Under the pieces are notes generated by a model, which ran no database searches, was not told the origin of the DNA, and saw nothing but the letters and a program-made list of their open reading frames with translations. The position numbers and the translations under genes were made by a program. From positions 3,100,001 through 3,164,000 of the forward strand of contig NC_010397.1 of assembly GCF_000069185.1 (NCBI RefSeq): a DNA stretch of 64,000 nucleotides. The letters are read 5' to 3'. Positions 31,825-42,454 of this stretch are shown piece after piece. The DNA comes from Mycobacteroides abscessus ATCC 19977 (lineage in GTDB: Bacteria; Actinomycetota; Actinomycetes; Mycobacteriales; Mycobacteriaceae). Position 1 is the first letter of the stretch. Each line of letters starts with the position of its first letter.

Positions 31825-31956
31825 GCGCAACACCCTACGTGTACCGTCGCCGTCCCCACGAACATGCTGAAATGTGCGCCAAAACGGGCGAAATCCGCAA
31901 TTTTGCGCATGCTCGCGGTGTTTCGCGCCCCGCTTGCACGCCCTACCATCGGCCCC

Positions 31957-32490
31957 GTGAGTTCCTGGACCCTTGGACCCGAGAACGGAACCCTGACGCT
32001 GCACACCGGTGTCACCGGCGCGGCGGCGCGGATGGGGCATCGGCTGACCATCGTCATGGACGCCTGGACCATCTCAGTCGACGGACCCGATGACCAGCCG
32101 TCGGCCGTCAGCCTCGTGGTGGACGTCGACTCGTTGCGGGTAGAAAGCGGTGAGGGCGGTCTGACACCGCTTACCGGGCCCGAGAAAACGATCGTGCGGT
32201 CGAACGCATTGAAGACACTCAATGCCCAGCGATTTCCCACCATCGAGTTCCATGCCGAGCAGATCGGCAAGACAGCGGCCGGCTATGTCATGCGTGGAGC
32301 GCTGACCATTCACGGTGCGACCCGGGCTGTGGACATCGAGCTGTCGGTCGCCGCGGACGGTGCTCTGAGTCTCAGCACCGACGTCTCGCAGCGGGCATAC
32401 GGCATCAAGCCGTTCTCCATGGCGATGGGATCGCTGAAGGTCGCCGATGCGGTCACGGTGTCGTTCGAAGGACGGCGCCCAGGGGCCTGA
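31957..32490 (+). CDS. YceI-family protein
   Basis: A 177-residue lipocalin-like YceI-domain protein that probably binds an isoprenoid or another amphiphile. Family pieces are [39 protein letters not shown] and [15 protein letters not shown]. There is no signal peptide, so it is cytoplasmic. The GTG at 31957 follows TACCAT by seven bases. It diverges from thyX and its last 38 bases overlap the convergent ycaQ-like gene. Confidence 0.88.
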   Translation: MSSWTLGPENGTLTLHTGVTGAAARMGHRLTIVMDAWTISVDGPDDQPSAVSLVVDVDSLRVESGEGGLTPLTGPEKTIVRSNALKTLNAQRFPTIEFHAEQIGKTAAGYVMRGALTIHGATRAVDIELSVAADGALSLSTDVSQRAYGIKPFSMAMGSLKVADAVTVSFEGRRPGA

Positions 32491-33676
32491 CCAGGTCTCC
32501 GCGCTCACCTACCGCCACACGCTCCAGGCCCAGCCAGGACGCCATGCTCACCAGTTGCTCGGCCAGCGGTCCGGCGATGCCGACAGGGTCTCGGCCCTCT
32601 TCGGCAAAGGCTCCGACGACATTGAGCGTGCCGGCCGCGCGATCGGCCTTGAGGTCGACCCTGCCCACCAGTTGCCCATCGAGCAGGAAAGGCCACACGT
32701 AGTAGCCGTACTGCCGTTTGGCCGCGGGTGTGTAGATCTCGATGCGGTAGTGGAAATCGAAAAGCCGCTCGACGCGCGGACGAAAAAAGATCAGCGGATC
32801 AAAGGGGCACAGCAGTGCCGTCCCCTGGTCGGCTCGCGGAATCGTCCGTCCGGCAGCCAGATATGCCGGTGCACCCCACCCGTCGACGGACACTCTCTCG
32901 ACCTCGCCCGCGTCGGCGAGCACAGCGAGTGCGGGTTTGATCTGTCCGGCCGAGAGCCGGAAATAGTCACGGATATCGGCCTCGGTCCCCACCCCCAGCG
33001 CACCGACCGCACGGCGGGCCAGCTCCAGTACTGCCTCCTCGTCGGATACCTCGCGCTGGTAGATTTCGGCGGGAATCACCTTGTGCGCCAGTTGGTAATG
33101 CCGCGAAAAGCCGACCCGCTTATCGGTGGTCAGCTCGCCCGAGGAAAACAGGGCTTCGGCGATCCACTTGGTTTCGCTGCGATCCCACCATGGGCCCTTG
33201 CGTCCTGGCGCCTCACGTTCCAGGTAGGCCTCGATCTGCCCGGCCGTGCACGGCCCCAATTCGGCGACGGCGGCCAACACCTCGTCGACGAGCCCCGGAT
33301 TCTCCTCGACGAACTTTCGCGCCCACCGCCCATGGCGGTACTCGCGCATACGCCAGCGCATCAACGGCCAATCCTGAATCGACATCAGGGCCGCTTCGTG
33401 CGCCCAGTATTCGATGAGTAGCCGCGGCGTGCGCGCGCTGTGGCTCCACGCGGCGTCGTCGAGCAGCGCGCGGTCATAGGGCCCAAGCCTGCTGAACACG
33501 GGCGCGTAGTGCGCACGCACAGCCACCGATACCGAATCCAGTTGCAGTACCTGAATTCTGGAAATGAGCTTGCGCAGATGTGCACGGGTAACGGCCGTCG
33601 CGGAGGTGTCTGTGAAACCCTGCGCCGCGATCGCGATGCGCCGCGCCTGGGCCACGGTCAAGGCCGACCGGCTCAC
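32453..33676 (-). CDS. Winged-helix DNA glycosylase, YcaQ/AlkX family
   Basis: A 407-residue protein of the HTH_42 family, which includes YcaQ, a glycosylase that unhooks DNA interstrand crosslinks. Recognisable parts are QVLQLDSVSVAVRAHYAP, WAHEAALMSIQDWPLMRWR and LLCPFDPLIFFRPRVERLF followed by YYVWPFLLDGQLVGRVDLK. The start overlaps the stop of the DsbA-like gene by four bases, making it the last gene of the thyA-dfrA operon. Confidence 0.88.
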   Translation of the reverse strand: MSRSALTVAQARRIAIAAQGFTDTSATAVTRAHLRKLISRIQVLQLDSVSVAVRAHYAPVFSRLGPYDRALLDDAAWSHSARTPRLLIEYWAHEAALMSIQDWPLMRWRMREYRHGRWARKFVEENPGLVDEVLAAVAELGPCTAGQIEAYLEREAPGRKGPWWDRSETKWIAEALFSSGELTTDKRVGFSRHYQLAHKVIPAEIYQREVSDEEAVLELARRAVGALGVGTEADIRDYFRLSAGQIKPALAVLADAGEVERVSVDGWGAPAYLAAGRTIPRADQGTALLCPFDPLIFFRPRVERLFDFHYRIEIYTPAAKRQYGYYVWPFLLDGQLVGRVDLKADRAAGTLNVVGAFAEEGRDPVGIAGPLAEQLVSMASWLGLERVAVGERGDLVRPLGAVLRTTP

Positions 33677-34362
33677 CGGGCTCCCACAAGACGGGACAAC
33701 CAGCCGGAGTCGGACGGATCGATCATCTCCCCCGAATTGTCGATGACGCCGGGCACACCGCCCAGGCCGTGGTCGGTGAGCTGCTGCTCATTGCCCGCGG
33801 TCCGCTGGCGGTCGACTTCGTTGACTTGCAGAGAGGAGATTTCACGCAGCACCTCGCCCGTCACCCCTGCCCCGGCGGCGATCTCGCTGATTTGCAGGTT
33901 CGTCAGATTTCCCACACCTTCGACCGGCTGCCTCCGGAACATCTCGCCGATGAAGCCCAGGATCACCGCGTCGGTGGCGCCGGCTTTATCGATCAGGAAC
34001 AACGCGGCCGCCGCCCGTGACGAGTAGTCGCCGCTTGCCGAGATCCGGTCCAAAAAGCTCACCGGCCGATAGGTCACCTGCAACCGGCCCTCGGTGACGT
34101 ACGTGGTGATGTCCTCACCGTATTGGGCCTCGAACCGTTGGCAGAACGGGCACTGGAAATCGAGAAACACAGTGATTCCGGCGGCCACGTCGCCCGCGCC
34201 GCCCACCGTCACACCTGCCCCCTGGCTGTTCCCCCAGCCCGCCGCTTCCACGGGTGCCGACGCCGTTCCCTCCACGGTGCGCGCACAGCCGGTCAGAACG
34301 AGCAGCACTATCGCCGCAAGCAGCAGCACCTTGGGCACCCCTGCCGCACCCGGGGCACTCAC
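33673..34362 (-). CDS. DsbA-like thioredoxin-fold lipoprotein
   Basis: A 229-residue exported disulphide oxidoreductase candidate. The signal sequence ends in the lipobox LTGC, so it is lipid-anchored outside the membrane. The thioredoxin-type active site CPFC is in FLDFQCPFCQRFEAQYG, and GVPGVI supplies the usual cis-proline region. It overlaps dfrA upstream and ycaQ downstream by four bases each. Protein folding outside the cell is inferred. Confidence 0.9.
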   Translation of the reverse strand: MSAPGAAGVPKVLLLAAIVLLVLTGCARTVEGTASAPVEAAGWGNSQGAGVTVGGAGDVAAGITVFLDFQCPFCQRFEAQYGEDITTYVTEGRLQVTYRPVSFLDRISASGDYSSRAAAALFLIDKAGATDAVILGFIGEMFRRQPVEGVGNLTNLQISEIAAGAGVTGEVLREISSLQVNEVDRQRTAGNEQQLTDHGLGGVPGVIDNSGEMIDPSDSGWLSRLVGAR

Positions 34363-34850
34363 CCGTCGACTTTCCGATAACTCAGGAATTGATAGCGCAA
34401 GCCGGACTCGCTTGTCTGCCAGTCATTTTCCTCGACAACCCAGCCTTCTCCGAGTTCCGGAGCAAGCGCGTCACCCGGCACGTCGGCCTCCACCACCGTC
34501 ACTTCGCAGCGTTGTGCCAACGGCAGAAACAGCCGATAGATCTCTCCGCCGCCGATGACCCAGGGCGCCTCGTCGGAAGCCGCCAGGGCCGCGTCCGCGC
34601 AGCCGACGGCCAATGCCCCGTCGGGCTCGAACAGGGCATCCCTGGTCAGCACGATATTGGGCCGACCCGGCAAAGGACGGACACTACCGGGCAGCGACTC
34701 CCAGGTCTTGCGCCCCATGATCACTGTGTGCCCCATGGTGATTCGCTTGAAACGTGCCTGGTCTTCGGGTAGCCGCCAGGGAATGGCACCGTCCGCGCCG
34801 ATGACGCCGGCTCGGGTTTGCGCCCAGATCAGCCCGATGGTTCCCGTCAT
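34359..34850 (-). CDS. dfrA: Dihydrofolate reductase
   Basis: A 163-residue NADPH-dependent reductase that regenerates tetrahydrofolate, the trimethoprim target. Family motifs are [19 protein letters not shown] (with the acidic residue contacting the pteridine), [10 protein letters not shown], and WVIGGGEIY. It is coupled to thyA by an ATGA overlap; ThyA produces dihydrofolate, so the pair is metabolically linked. Confidence 0.96.
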   Translation of the reverse strand: MTGTIGLIWAQTRAGVIGADGAIPWRLPEDQARFKRITMGHTVIMGRKTWESLPGSVRPLPGRPNIVLTRDALFEPDGALAVGCADAALAASDEAPWVIGGGEIYRLFLPLAQRCEVTVVEADVPGDALAPELGEGWVVEENDWQTSESGLRYQFLSYRKVDG

Positions 34851-35647
34851 ACCGCGACCGGCGCCTTGATGGCGGCGTGATGCTGGTAGTTCTCGACGGT
34901 GATGTCCTCGTATCGGTAGTCGAATATCGAATCACGCTGCGCCAGAACAAGCGTGGGATAGGGGTAGGGGTCGCGGCTGAGCTGTTCGGTGACCTGCTCC
35001 ACATGGTTGTCATAGATATGGCAGTCCCCACCGGTCCACACAAAGTCTCCGACTCCCAGGCCCGCCTGTGCCGCCATCATGTGGGTGAGCAGTGCGTAGC
35101 TGGCGATGTTGAACGGGACCCCGAGGAATAGATCGGCGCTGCGTTGATACAGCTGGCAACTCAGCTTGCCGTCGGCCACATAGAACTGGAAGAAGGCGTG
35201 GCAGGGCGGCAGCGCCATCTGCGGGATTTCGCCGACATTCCATGCCGAAACGATGTTCCGGCGCGAATCCGGATTGGTACGCAGCAGATCCAGTGCGGCG
35301 CTGATCTGGTCGATGTGCTCACCAGACGGGGTGGGCCAGGCGCGCCACTGCACGCCGTACACGGGGCCCAGTTCGCCGGCCTCCGACGCCCACTCGTCCC
35401 AGATGGTGACCCCGCGCTCCTGGAGCCAGCGGACATTGGATTCACCGCGCAAGAACCACAGCAGCTCATAGATCACCGACTTCAGGTGGACCTTCTTGGT
35501 GGTGATCAGCGGGAAGCCGTCCTCCAGGCGATAACGCAGCTGGTGTCCGAAGACACTGCGGGTGCCGGTGCCGGTGCGATCCGCCTTCGGCGTGCCCTCT
35601 TCGAGCACGAGACGCAATAGATCCTCGTAGGGAGTGGGAAGAGACAC
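34847..35647 (-). CDS. thyA: Thymidylate synthase ThyA
   Basis: A 266-residue enzyme that methylates dUMP using methylene-tetrahydrofolate. The catalytic cysteine is in [14 protein letters not shown], the arginine cluster is in [11 protein letters not shown], and [18 protein letters not shown] follows. The GTG start has TAAACT six bases upstream, implying a leaderless mRNA. It heads the operon thyA-dfrA-dsbA-like-ycaQ, in which all genes overlap by four bases. Confidence 0.97.
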   Translation of the reverse strand: MSLPTPYEDLLRLVLEEGTPKADRTGTGTRSVFGHQLRYRLEDGFPLITTKKVHLKSVIYELLWFLRGESNVRWLQERGVTIWDEWASEAGELGPVYGVQWRAWPTPSGEHIDQISAALDLLRTNPDSRRNIVSAWNVGEIPQMALPPCHAFFQFYVADGKLSCQLYQRSADLFLGVPFNIASYALLTHMMAAQAGLGVGDFVWTGGDCHIYDNHVEQVTEQLSRDPYPYPTLVLAQRDSIFDYRYEDITVENYQHHAAIKAPVAV

Positions 35648-35721
35648 GCAGCTAGTTTACGTCGCGGCCATGACGATCCCGAGGTCCCCGACGCCCACAG
35701 CGCGCCCCCGCGCCCTGCGTT

Positions 35722-37014
35722 CTACGGTTCTGCGAGCGCCTCCACTCCCGCGACGATCCCGGCACGCAACGCCTCGGCCTGCTCCCCCGTCAGCGCCCCC
35801 GCGGCGAATTTACAGACGACGGTGAACTCCGCGCCGATGGAATAGACCTCATAACGCGATGCCTGCGGCGCCGGCGGACCGCTCGACGGTGTGCGCGGCG
35901 TGGTCAGCTGAGCGTCGAAATCCTCCAGGGTCAGACCCGCAGGCAAGGGCGGAAGGGGCAAAACGCCAGGATTGGTGATCCGGATGAAAGGCCCCCAATT
36001 GCCGGTGAGCGCCGTGCCCCCAATGTGATTCACGCTTTGCACAAGGAAGCCACTGGCGATGTCGTCGTTGATCTGGGCTGCCACAGCGGCGCCGACGCGC
36101 AGTGGATCATCATTCGCGCGCACCGGGACTTGGCTGCGGGCGATCATGATGCCGTTGGCGATCTCTCCGAGTTCGGCGGGTGGTGTCAGGTGCCTGCGAT
36201 AGTCCACGAGCGATTCGAAACCCAGATTCACCGGTTCGTCGTCGCCGATGCGGAACAAGGCACGTTCGGCAAGCGCGATCACGCCCGTGACGAGAGTGTT
36301 CAGGGTGGTGTCCCGTCGCCGCGCCGACGCGCGCAGCGAGGCAGACAACTCCGGATCGAAGCGTTGTTTCCAGCCCAGCACCATCTGCGGCGACGTCGAG
36401 TTGTCCTGTTGCCTGCCTGCCCAGGACGTTGGGCCGAACCACGGCTTCTCCGGCAGGGCGGCCCGGTGCAGGCCCCGCTTGGCCAGTGCGGCCTCTGGAG
36501 CCATAGGGATCGGCTGACGCCGCGGCCGCGGGATCGTGCCAGACGTCACGATCTCGGTGTACAGCTCCCACAATTCGTGGAAATACGAATAACTCAGGCG
36601 CGCATCGGCAATCGAGTGGTCCACCCCCACGGCGACGGCGCTGCCGGAGTCCCCTGGATAGACCAGAATCGCGTATGTGCCGTCGTCCAGCGACAGCACC
36701 GGCAGCGCCGCAACATCCCGAAGGCGCTCGTACCGCACAGATACGACCGTGTCGCGGACCTGCTCGGTGGTGACCCGGAAAAGCCGCCCGACGGGGTCAA
36801 CCCGCGCCGCGAGGTAGGGATGATTACCTTGCATGACCGCGCCGGCGGCGCTCAAGGCGGCGATATCGAGATCACCCCGCAGCCGCGCGACATACCAAAT
36901 GGTCGTGTACTTGCGCAGGTGATTTAATTCTGACTCTGCCGCCGAAAGCATCCGCTCAATACCGACGGTCTCTTTTACACGCGCAGTGGCACTCACGGGC
37001 GAATTCCAATTCAT
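35722..37014 (-). CDS. PapA-like / condensation-domain acyltransferase
   Basis: A 430-residue acyltransferase of the mycobacterial polyketide-associated (PapA) and condensation-domain superfamily. The catalytic motif HxxxD is present in VGVDHSIADARLSY; a GNWGPF segment stands where related enzymes have DFGWG. It carries no carrier or adenylation domain and no polyketide synthase gene is adjacent, so it acts on an unknown acyl donor and alcohol/amine acceptor. The upstream region is unusually AT-rich. Confidence 0.78.
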   Translation of the reverse strand: MNWNSPVSATARVKETVGIERMLSAAESELNHLRKYTTIWYVARLRGDLDIAALSAAGAVMQGNHPYLAARVDPVGRLFRVTTEQVRDTVVSVRYERLRDVAALPVLSLDDGTYAILVYPGDSGSAVAVGVDHSIADARLSYSYFHELWELYTEIVTSGTIPRPRRQPIPMAPEAALAKRGLHRAALPEKPWFGPTSWAGRQQDNSTSPQMVLGWKQRFDPELSASLRASARRRDTTLNTLVTGVIALAERALFRIGDDEPVNLGFESLVDYRRHLTPPAELGEIANGIMIARSQVPVRANDDPLRVGAAVAAQINDDIASGFLVQSVNHIGGTALTGNWGPFIRITNPGVLPLPPLPAGLTLEDFDAQLTTPRTPSSGPPAPQASRYEVYSIGAEFTVVCKFAAGALTGEQAEALRAGIVAGVEALAEP

Positions 37015-37176
37015 GTGGGCTGAACAGGCGATATTTAGCCTATGCCCTTTATATGGATATGCGAGACACCCAGCGACTCCACACCATTAATAACACGTTA
37101 TTTTTGGCGCCCGATTTAACAGACTACGCCGGATATGACAGATTGAATTTAGCCAACCGAATTTCACCAGGGATGG
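37015..37176. promoter_or_regulatory. AT-rich intergenic region with palindrome
   Basis: The 162 bases between the acyltransferase start and the next stop codon are much richer in A/T than their surroundings. They contain AATAAC-AC-GTTATT (37089-37102), a perfect six-base inverted repeat, and several TATA-like stretches near 37030-37065 that could form the acyltransferase promoter. An open frame over 37053-37298 has atypical composition and is not called. Confidence 0.5.
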
Positions 37177-37647
37177 CTAGGAAGACCCCGGGGACCGGTG
37201 ACGCAATCGCCCCGCCGCCCCGTACAGGCCCCGCGATACCGTGCGCACGGCATAGAACCCCGCGATCAAGGTCAACGCAAGCATCACCAGGAACATGACC
37301 AGCCAATTGCTCCGGGTGTGTTCGATGTTCCACCAGATCACGGTGAACAGAACAGCCCCGACGAACACGAGGATGTCCCGCCAGCCACCGCCGTAGGACA
37401 AGGCCGCCTCACGCAGCGAGCGGCCACGATCATTGCTTGCGACGAGATCGTCGATGCGCTGATCGACCATGCGTCGCACCGCCGCGCGACGCTCTGCCTG
37501 TTCCTCAGGAATGCGATCGAGTAGATCGAAGTCCTTGGAGATCAGCTCCCGGATGTCGGGGGGTTTGAGGTTCCCGGCTACCGCACCCAGCAGCGCGCCA
37601 CCGGCGATGGGCGCTGCCCCCAGGGCAAGTTCGGCCAGTGCTGGCAT
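37177..37647 (-). CDS. Hypothetical membrane protein
   Basis: A 156-residue protein. A small-residue-rich N-terminal hydrophobic helix (residues 3-25) is followed by a charged helical section (DLLDRIPEEQAERRAAVRRM) and two transmembrane helices (about 90-106 and 114-133), then a basic tail. It lies ten bases downstream of the flavodoxin-like gene and probably ends the dapB operon. No family is recognised. Confidence 0.6.
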   Translation of the reverse strand: MPALAELALGAAPIAGGALLGAVAGNLKPPDIRELISKDFDLLDRIPEEQAERRAAVRRMVDQRIDDLVASNDRGRSLREAALSYGGGWRDILVFVGAVLFTVIWWNIEHTRSNWLVMFLVMLALTLIAGFYAVRTVSRGLYGAAGRLRHRSPGSS

Positions 37648-37657
37648 GGCTGTCTCC

Positions 37658-38110
37658 TCATCGCATCAAGATCGCCGCGAGCGTGCCGCCAAGGTTATAG
37701 GCCTGCTCGCGTGTTGAGGCGTCGATCGGCCCAACCACCTCCAGCACGTCCGCCGCTTTCTCCAGCGCCAGGCCGGTCACGATCTTGTCCACCGCTGCCG
37801 CCGCGCCCACGGTGTCGTTGTTGCCATGCACCCACACGCCGTAGGGCCGTGCGGCCACATGATCGAGGCTCGGGTAGTAGACGGTGTCGAAGAAGTGCTT
37901 GAGGGCGCCGGACATGTAGCCAAAATTGGCGGTGGTGCCGAACAGATAACCGTCGGCATCCAGCATGTCCGGGATCGTCGCGGCAAGAGCAGGCCGGATC
38001 ACCACCTCCACCCCGGAAATCTCCGGGTCGTTGGCGCCCTCCAGTACGGCTTCCAATAGTTCGCGGGTGGCCGGCGACGGAGTGTGATGCACCACCAGCA
38101 GGCGACTCAT
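37658..38110 (-). CDS. Flavodoxin-like / NAD(P)H-dependent FMN reductase family protein
   Basis: A 150-residue flavodoxin-fold protein (Rv2771c-like). The phosphate-binding loop region is LLVVHHTPSPATRELLEAVL, and the FMN ring loop is GYLFGTTANFGYMSGALKHF. The start is the ATG whose ATGA overlaps the stop of the upstream membrane-protein gene; the frame upstream of that is part of the neighbour. It is probably a cytoplasmic flavoprotein; the partner is unknown. Confidence 0.85.
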   Translation of the reverse strand: MSRLLVVHHTPSPATRELLEAVLEGANDPEISGVEVVIRPALAATIPDMLDADGYLFGTTANFGYMSGALKHFFDTVYYPSLDHVAARPYGVWVHGNNDTVGAAAAVDKIVTGLALEKAADVLEVVGPIDASTREQAYNLGGTLAAILMR

Positions 38111-38567
38111 CTCGCGGCGTCCTGCTGCATCTGTACCGCGGTGCGCATGGTGTCCCGGGCGCGGCCCCGGTCTCCCGCGTAGTCGTAGGCGCGAGCCAAG
38201 CGGTACCACCCCACCCAGTCGTCGGGTTCCGCTTCGACCTCGGCCTTCACGGTCGCGAAGAGCGCATCGGCATCCTCGCGGTTGACCCGCCCGGACGGCG
38301 TGGTGCGTAGCGCACTCACATCCAGTTCACGGCCCTGCTGGGCGGCCAGCGCGGCGAGGCGCTGATGCGCGAAACCCGCACGCAGCGTGGCGATCATGGC
38401 CCACAAACCGATGAACGGCAGGATCAGAACCCCGACCCCCATGCCGATCGCAGCGGCCTTCCCGGTCTGCACGAGGGCGATACCCATCTTTCCCAGGATC
38501 AGGAAGTACACCACCATCGCCACACACATGAAGGCGATGAGGATCTTGACCCTGGCCGCGGCGGACA

Positions 38568-38568
<1 letters not shown>
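38107..38568 (-). CDS. Conserved membrane protein (Rv2772c-like)
   Basis: A 153-residue protein with two transmembrane helices (about residues 8-26 and 38-60) and a cytoplasmic C-terminal part with TPR-like sequence (DDWVGWYRLARAYDYAGD). The GTG start shares a base with the dapB stop (TAGTG), so it is coupled to dapB. Gene order dapB-membrane protein-flavodoxin matches M. tuberculosis. Its function is unknown. Confidence 0.8.
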
Positions 38569-39699
<1,131 letters not shown>

Positions 39700-40068
39700 A
39701 TGTCGGGCCGCAAGCGATACGCGCGCGTGGGGGGCTTCGTTATCGCCTTCCTCGCGGCCGTGTGCTTCCTTGGACCCGCCGCACATGGGCAGATGTTTGG
39801 GTGGCGAGCTGCAGTCGTCGGAACTTCGCCAGCAACGAGCCTGTTGCCTGAAGAAATCCACGAGCACGTCAAGAGCTCGGTCAATTCAGCGGTCACCCGG
39901 ATCCGTCAGCAACCCACGTCGATACCGGTTCCGTTCGCGCTCGTCTTGACCTCACTGTTGGGCGCCAGCCTGTTGGCACTGCTGGCCGCACGGGGCTTCG
40001 TCTTCTCCCGAGCGCCCGACAATCTGGGACGACAACGCCTTATCACCATCGGGATAGATCGACGCTGA
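39700..40068 (+). CDS. Small exported or membrane-anchored protein
   Basis: A 122-residue protein with a basic N-terminus and signal-like hydrophobic helix (about residues 10-30), a polar middle section and a second transmembrane helix (about 78-96), ending in a short basic tail. This suggests an N-out loop between two helices, or a cleaved signal plus an anchor. TACTCT lies seven bases before the ATG at 39700. No family is recognised. Confidence 0.6.
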   Translation: MSGRKRYARVGGFVIAFLAAVCFLGPAAHGQMFGWRAAVVGTSPATSLLPEEIHEHVKSSVNSAVTRIRQQPTSIPVPFALVLTSLLGASLLALLAARGFVFSRAPDNLGRQRLITIGIDRR

Positions 40069-40196
40069 GTCGTCGCCGTGACGGCAACGACGCCGTCATA
40101 CGCGTCTCCTTCACTCACACTCATCTATCCACAAAGTCGCGCGTGCGCATCTAGCCGCGATTGCAGCGACTCTTCATCCCGATAGGGCTTACTTCC

Positions 40197-42446
40197 ATGA
40201 CGACTTCTGTCACCGAGCAGACCGCCAAGCCGTCGCTACTGCAGAATCTGCGGCACGACCTCCCGGCCTCTCTCGTCGTATTCCTCGTCGCACTGCCACT
40301 TTCGCTGGGCATCGCGATCGCCTCCGGTGCCCCGCTGATGGCGGGACTCATCGCGGCCGTGGTCGGTGGCATCGTCGCCGGCGCAATCGGCGGATCACCA
40401 CTTCAGGTCAGCGGCCCGGCCGCCGGCCTCACTGTGGTGGTCGCCGAAATCATCAACAAGTTCGGCTGGCAGATGGCCTGCCTGATCACCATTGGTGCGG
40501 GCCTGCTGCAAATCCTGTTCGGACTCAGCCGCATCGCACGTGCCGCACTGGCCATCGCGCCCGTGGTGGTCCACGCCATGCTGGCCGGCATCGGTGTGAC
40601 CATCGCGCTGCAACAGATCCATGTCCTGATGGGCGGCTCCTCGCAGAGTTCCGCCTGGCAGAACCTCAAGGCGCTGCCCCAGGGTGTCATCAATCACCAC
40701 CTGCCCGACGTCATCATCGGCGTGATGGTGATCGCGATCCTGCTGCTGTGGCCCAAGCTGCCACCGAAGATCCGCATGGTGCCCGGCGCCTTGGTAGCCA
40801 TCGTCACCGCTACCGCCTTCGCGGTGCTGACCAACTCTCCCGCGGAGCGAATCAGCTTGGCGGGCGACTTCTTTGACGCAATCAGCTTCCCCACACTGAT
40901 CGGCCCCGCCGACGGTGACTGGGCGGGAGTTCTTCTGGGTGTGCTGACGGTCGCACTTATCGCCAGCGTCGAATCCCTGCTGTCCGCCGTTGCCGTGGAC
41001 AAGCTCCACACCGGCCCCCGGACCAACTTCGATCGCGAGATGATCGGTCAGGGCAGCGCCAACGTAATGTCCGGCTTCCTCGGTGGCCTGCCGATCACCG
41101 GTGTGATCGTCCGCAGCTCTACCAACGTCGCCGCCGGCGCCAAGACCCGGGCCTCGGCGATCCTGCACGGCATCTGGGTGCTGTTGTTCGCCTCGCTGTT
41201 CAGCAGCTTGGTGCAGCTCATCCCCAAGGCCGCGCTGGCCGGTCTGCTGATCGTCATCGGCATCCAGCTGGTGAAGTTGGCTCATATGAAACTCGCTTGG
41301 CGCACCGGCGATCTGGCGGTCTACGCCATCACCATGGTCTGCGTCGTGTTCCTGAATCTGCTGGAAGGCGTGGGCATCGGCCTGCTGGTCGCCATCGGCA
41401 TCCTGGTGGGCCGCGTCATGCGGGCACATATGGATGCCCGGCCGTTCGGCACCGAGGGATCGCGACAGTGGCATGTCGAACTCGACGGCACACTGAGCTT
41501 CCTGTCGCTGCCCCGGCTCACCAAGACGCTCAGCACCGTTCCCCCGGGGGCGCACGTCACGCTGGCCATCAACGCCGACTATGTCGATCACGCCATCTCG
41601 GAAGCCATCTCCGACTGGAAGCGCGCCCATGAAGCGGGAGGCGGCACCGTGATGATCGTCGAGTCCTCGCATGCAAAGCTGCATCACGCGCACACCACCC
41701 GCCCGAAGCGCCATTTCGTTTCGCGTGCTGTCGGTTTGGTGCCGTGGCGGTCGTGGCGCCGGGAGCAGAACGGCGAAGCGGGTGCCTCGATCATCGATGG
41801 CATCAATGAGTACAACAGCCGTGGCTCGGGTGCGCTGCGACCTCATGTCACCGAATTGGCCGACTACCAGGATCCCGACGCACTCTTCCTCACCTGCGGT
41901 GATTCGCGCATCCTGCCCAATGTCATCACGGCAAGTGGCCCCGGCGACCTGTTCACGATCCGCAATGTGGGCAACGTGGTGCCCACCGATCCCGCCGATG
42001 GCTCGGTGGACGCCTCGCTGGACTTCGCGGTGAACCAGCTGAACGTGAGTTCTGTTGTGGTGTGCGGACACTCGTCATGCGGAGCCATGAAAGCGCTGCT
42101 GTCCGAGTCGACCGACACGCCGACCACCCCGGTGGGACGCTGGCTGGACTACGCCCGCGACAGCCTCATCGCGTTTCAGGAACACCACCCCGCGCGGGCA
42201 AGCGCGGAGGCCCACGGGTTCAACGAGGTCGACCAGCTCGGTGTCGTGAATGTGGCAATCCAGGTGGAGCGGCTCGTCCACCACCCAATCCTGGCCGGGG
42301 CCGTGGTGTCCGGGCGGGTGCGTGTGGTCGGCACCTTCTTCAACATCGCCGAAGCACATGTGTACGAGGTGGACGAGAACGGGATCGTCGGGCAGGACGG
42401 CAACTCCGACGGAGTTCTGGAGGACCCCGCACCCGCCATCAGCTGA
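40197..42446 (+). CDS. SulP anion transporter fused to beta-carbonic anhydrase
   Basis: A 749-residue two-enzyme fusion, equivalent in layout to Rv3273. Residues 1-400 form a SulP permease with about ten transmembrane helices, starting SLVVFLVALPLSLGIAIASG. Residues 430-520 are STAS-like. Residues 540-749 are a beta-carbonic anhydrase with zinc ligands Cys567, Asp569 (CGDSR), His625 and Cys628 (GHSSCGAM). Transport of bicarbonate coupled to CO2 hydration is inferred; sulphate is an alternative substrate. The ATG at 40197 is preferred over that at 40161. Confidence 0.93.
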   Translation: MTTSVTEQTAKPSLLQNLRHDLPASLVVFLVALPLSLGIAIASGAPLMAGLIAAVVGGIVAGAIGGSPLQVSGPAAGLTVVVAEIINKFGWQMACLITIGAGLLQILFGLSRIARAALAIAPVVVHAMLAGIGVTIALQQIHVLMGGSSQSSAWQNLKALPQGVINHHLPDVIIGVMVIAILLLWPKLPPKIRMVPGALVAIVTATAFAVLTNSPAERISLAGDFFDAISFPTLIGPADGDWAGVLLGVLTVALIASVESLLSAVAVDKLHTGPRTNFDREMIGQGSANVMSGFLGGLPITGVIVRSSTNVAAGAKTRASAILHGIWVLLFASLFSSLVQLIPKAALAGLLIVIGIQLVKLAHMKLAWRTGDLAVYAITMVCVVFLNLLEGVGIGLLVAIGILVGRVMRAHMDARPFGTEGSRQWHVELDGTLSFLSLPRLTKTLSTVPPGAHVTLAINADYVDHAISEAISDWKRAHEAGGGTVMIVESSHAKLHHAHTTRPKRHFVSRAVGLVPWRSWRREQNGEAGASIIDGINEYNSRGSGALRPHVTELADYQDPDALFLTCGDSRILPNVITASGPGDLFTIRNVGNVVPTDPADGSVDASLDFAVNQLNVSSVVVCGHSSCGAMKALLSESTDTPTTPVGRWLDYARDSLIAFQEHHPARASAEAHGFNEVDQLGVVNVAIQVERLVHHPILAGAVVSGRVRVVGTFFNIAEAHVYEVDENGIVGQDGNSDGVLEDPAPAIS

Positions 42447-42454
42447 TCGGCGCT

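Noticed and set aside
37053..37298. Small plus-strand open frame in the AT-rich region
   Set aside because: It runs into the minus-strand membrane-protein gene, has no ribosome-binding site and no conserved features; the AT-rich part is better explained as a control region.
40395..42071. 558-codon minus-strand open frame inside the SulP-carbonic anhydrase gene
   Set aside because: Its composition (runs of Asp, Gln, His, Gly) is that of an antisense shadow in high-GC DNA, while the plus strand encodes a full fusion protein with catalytic motifs.
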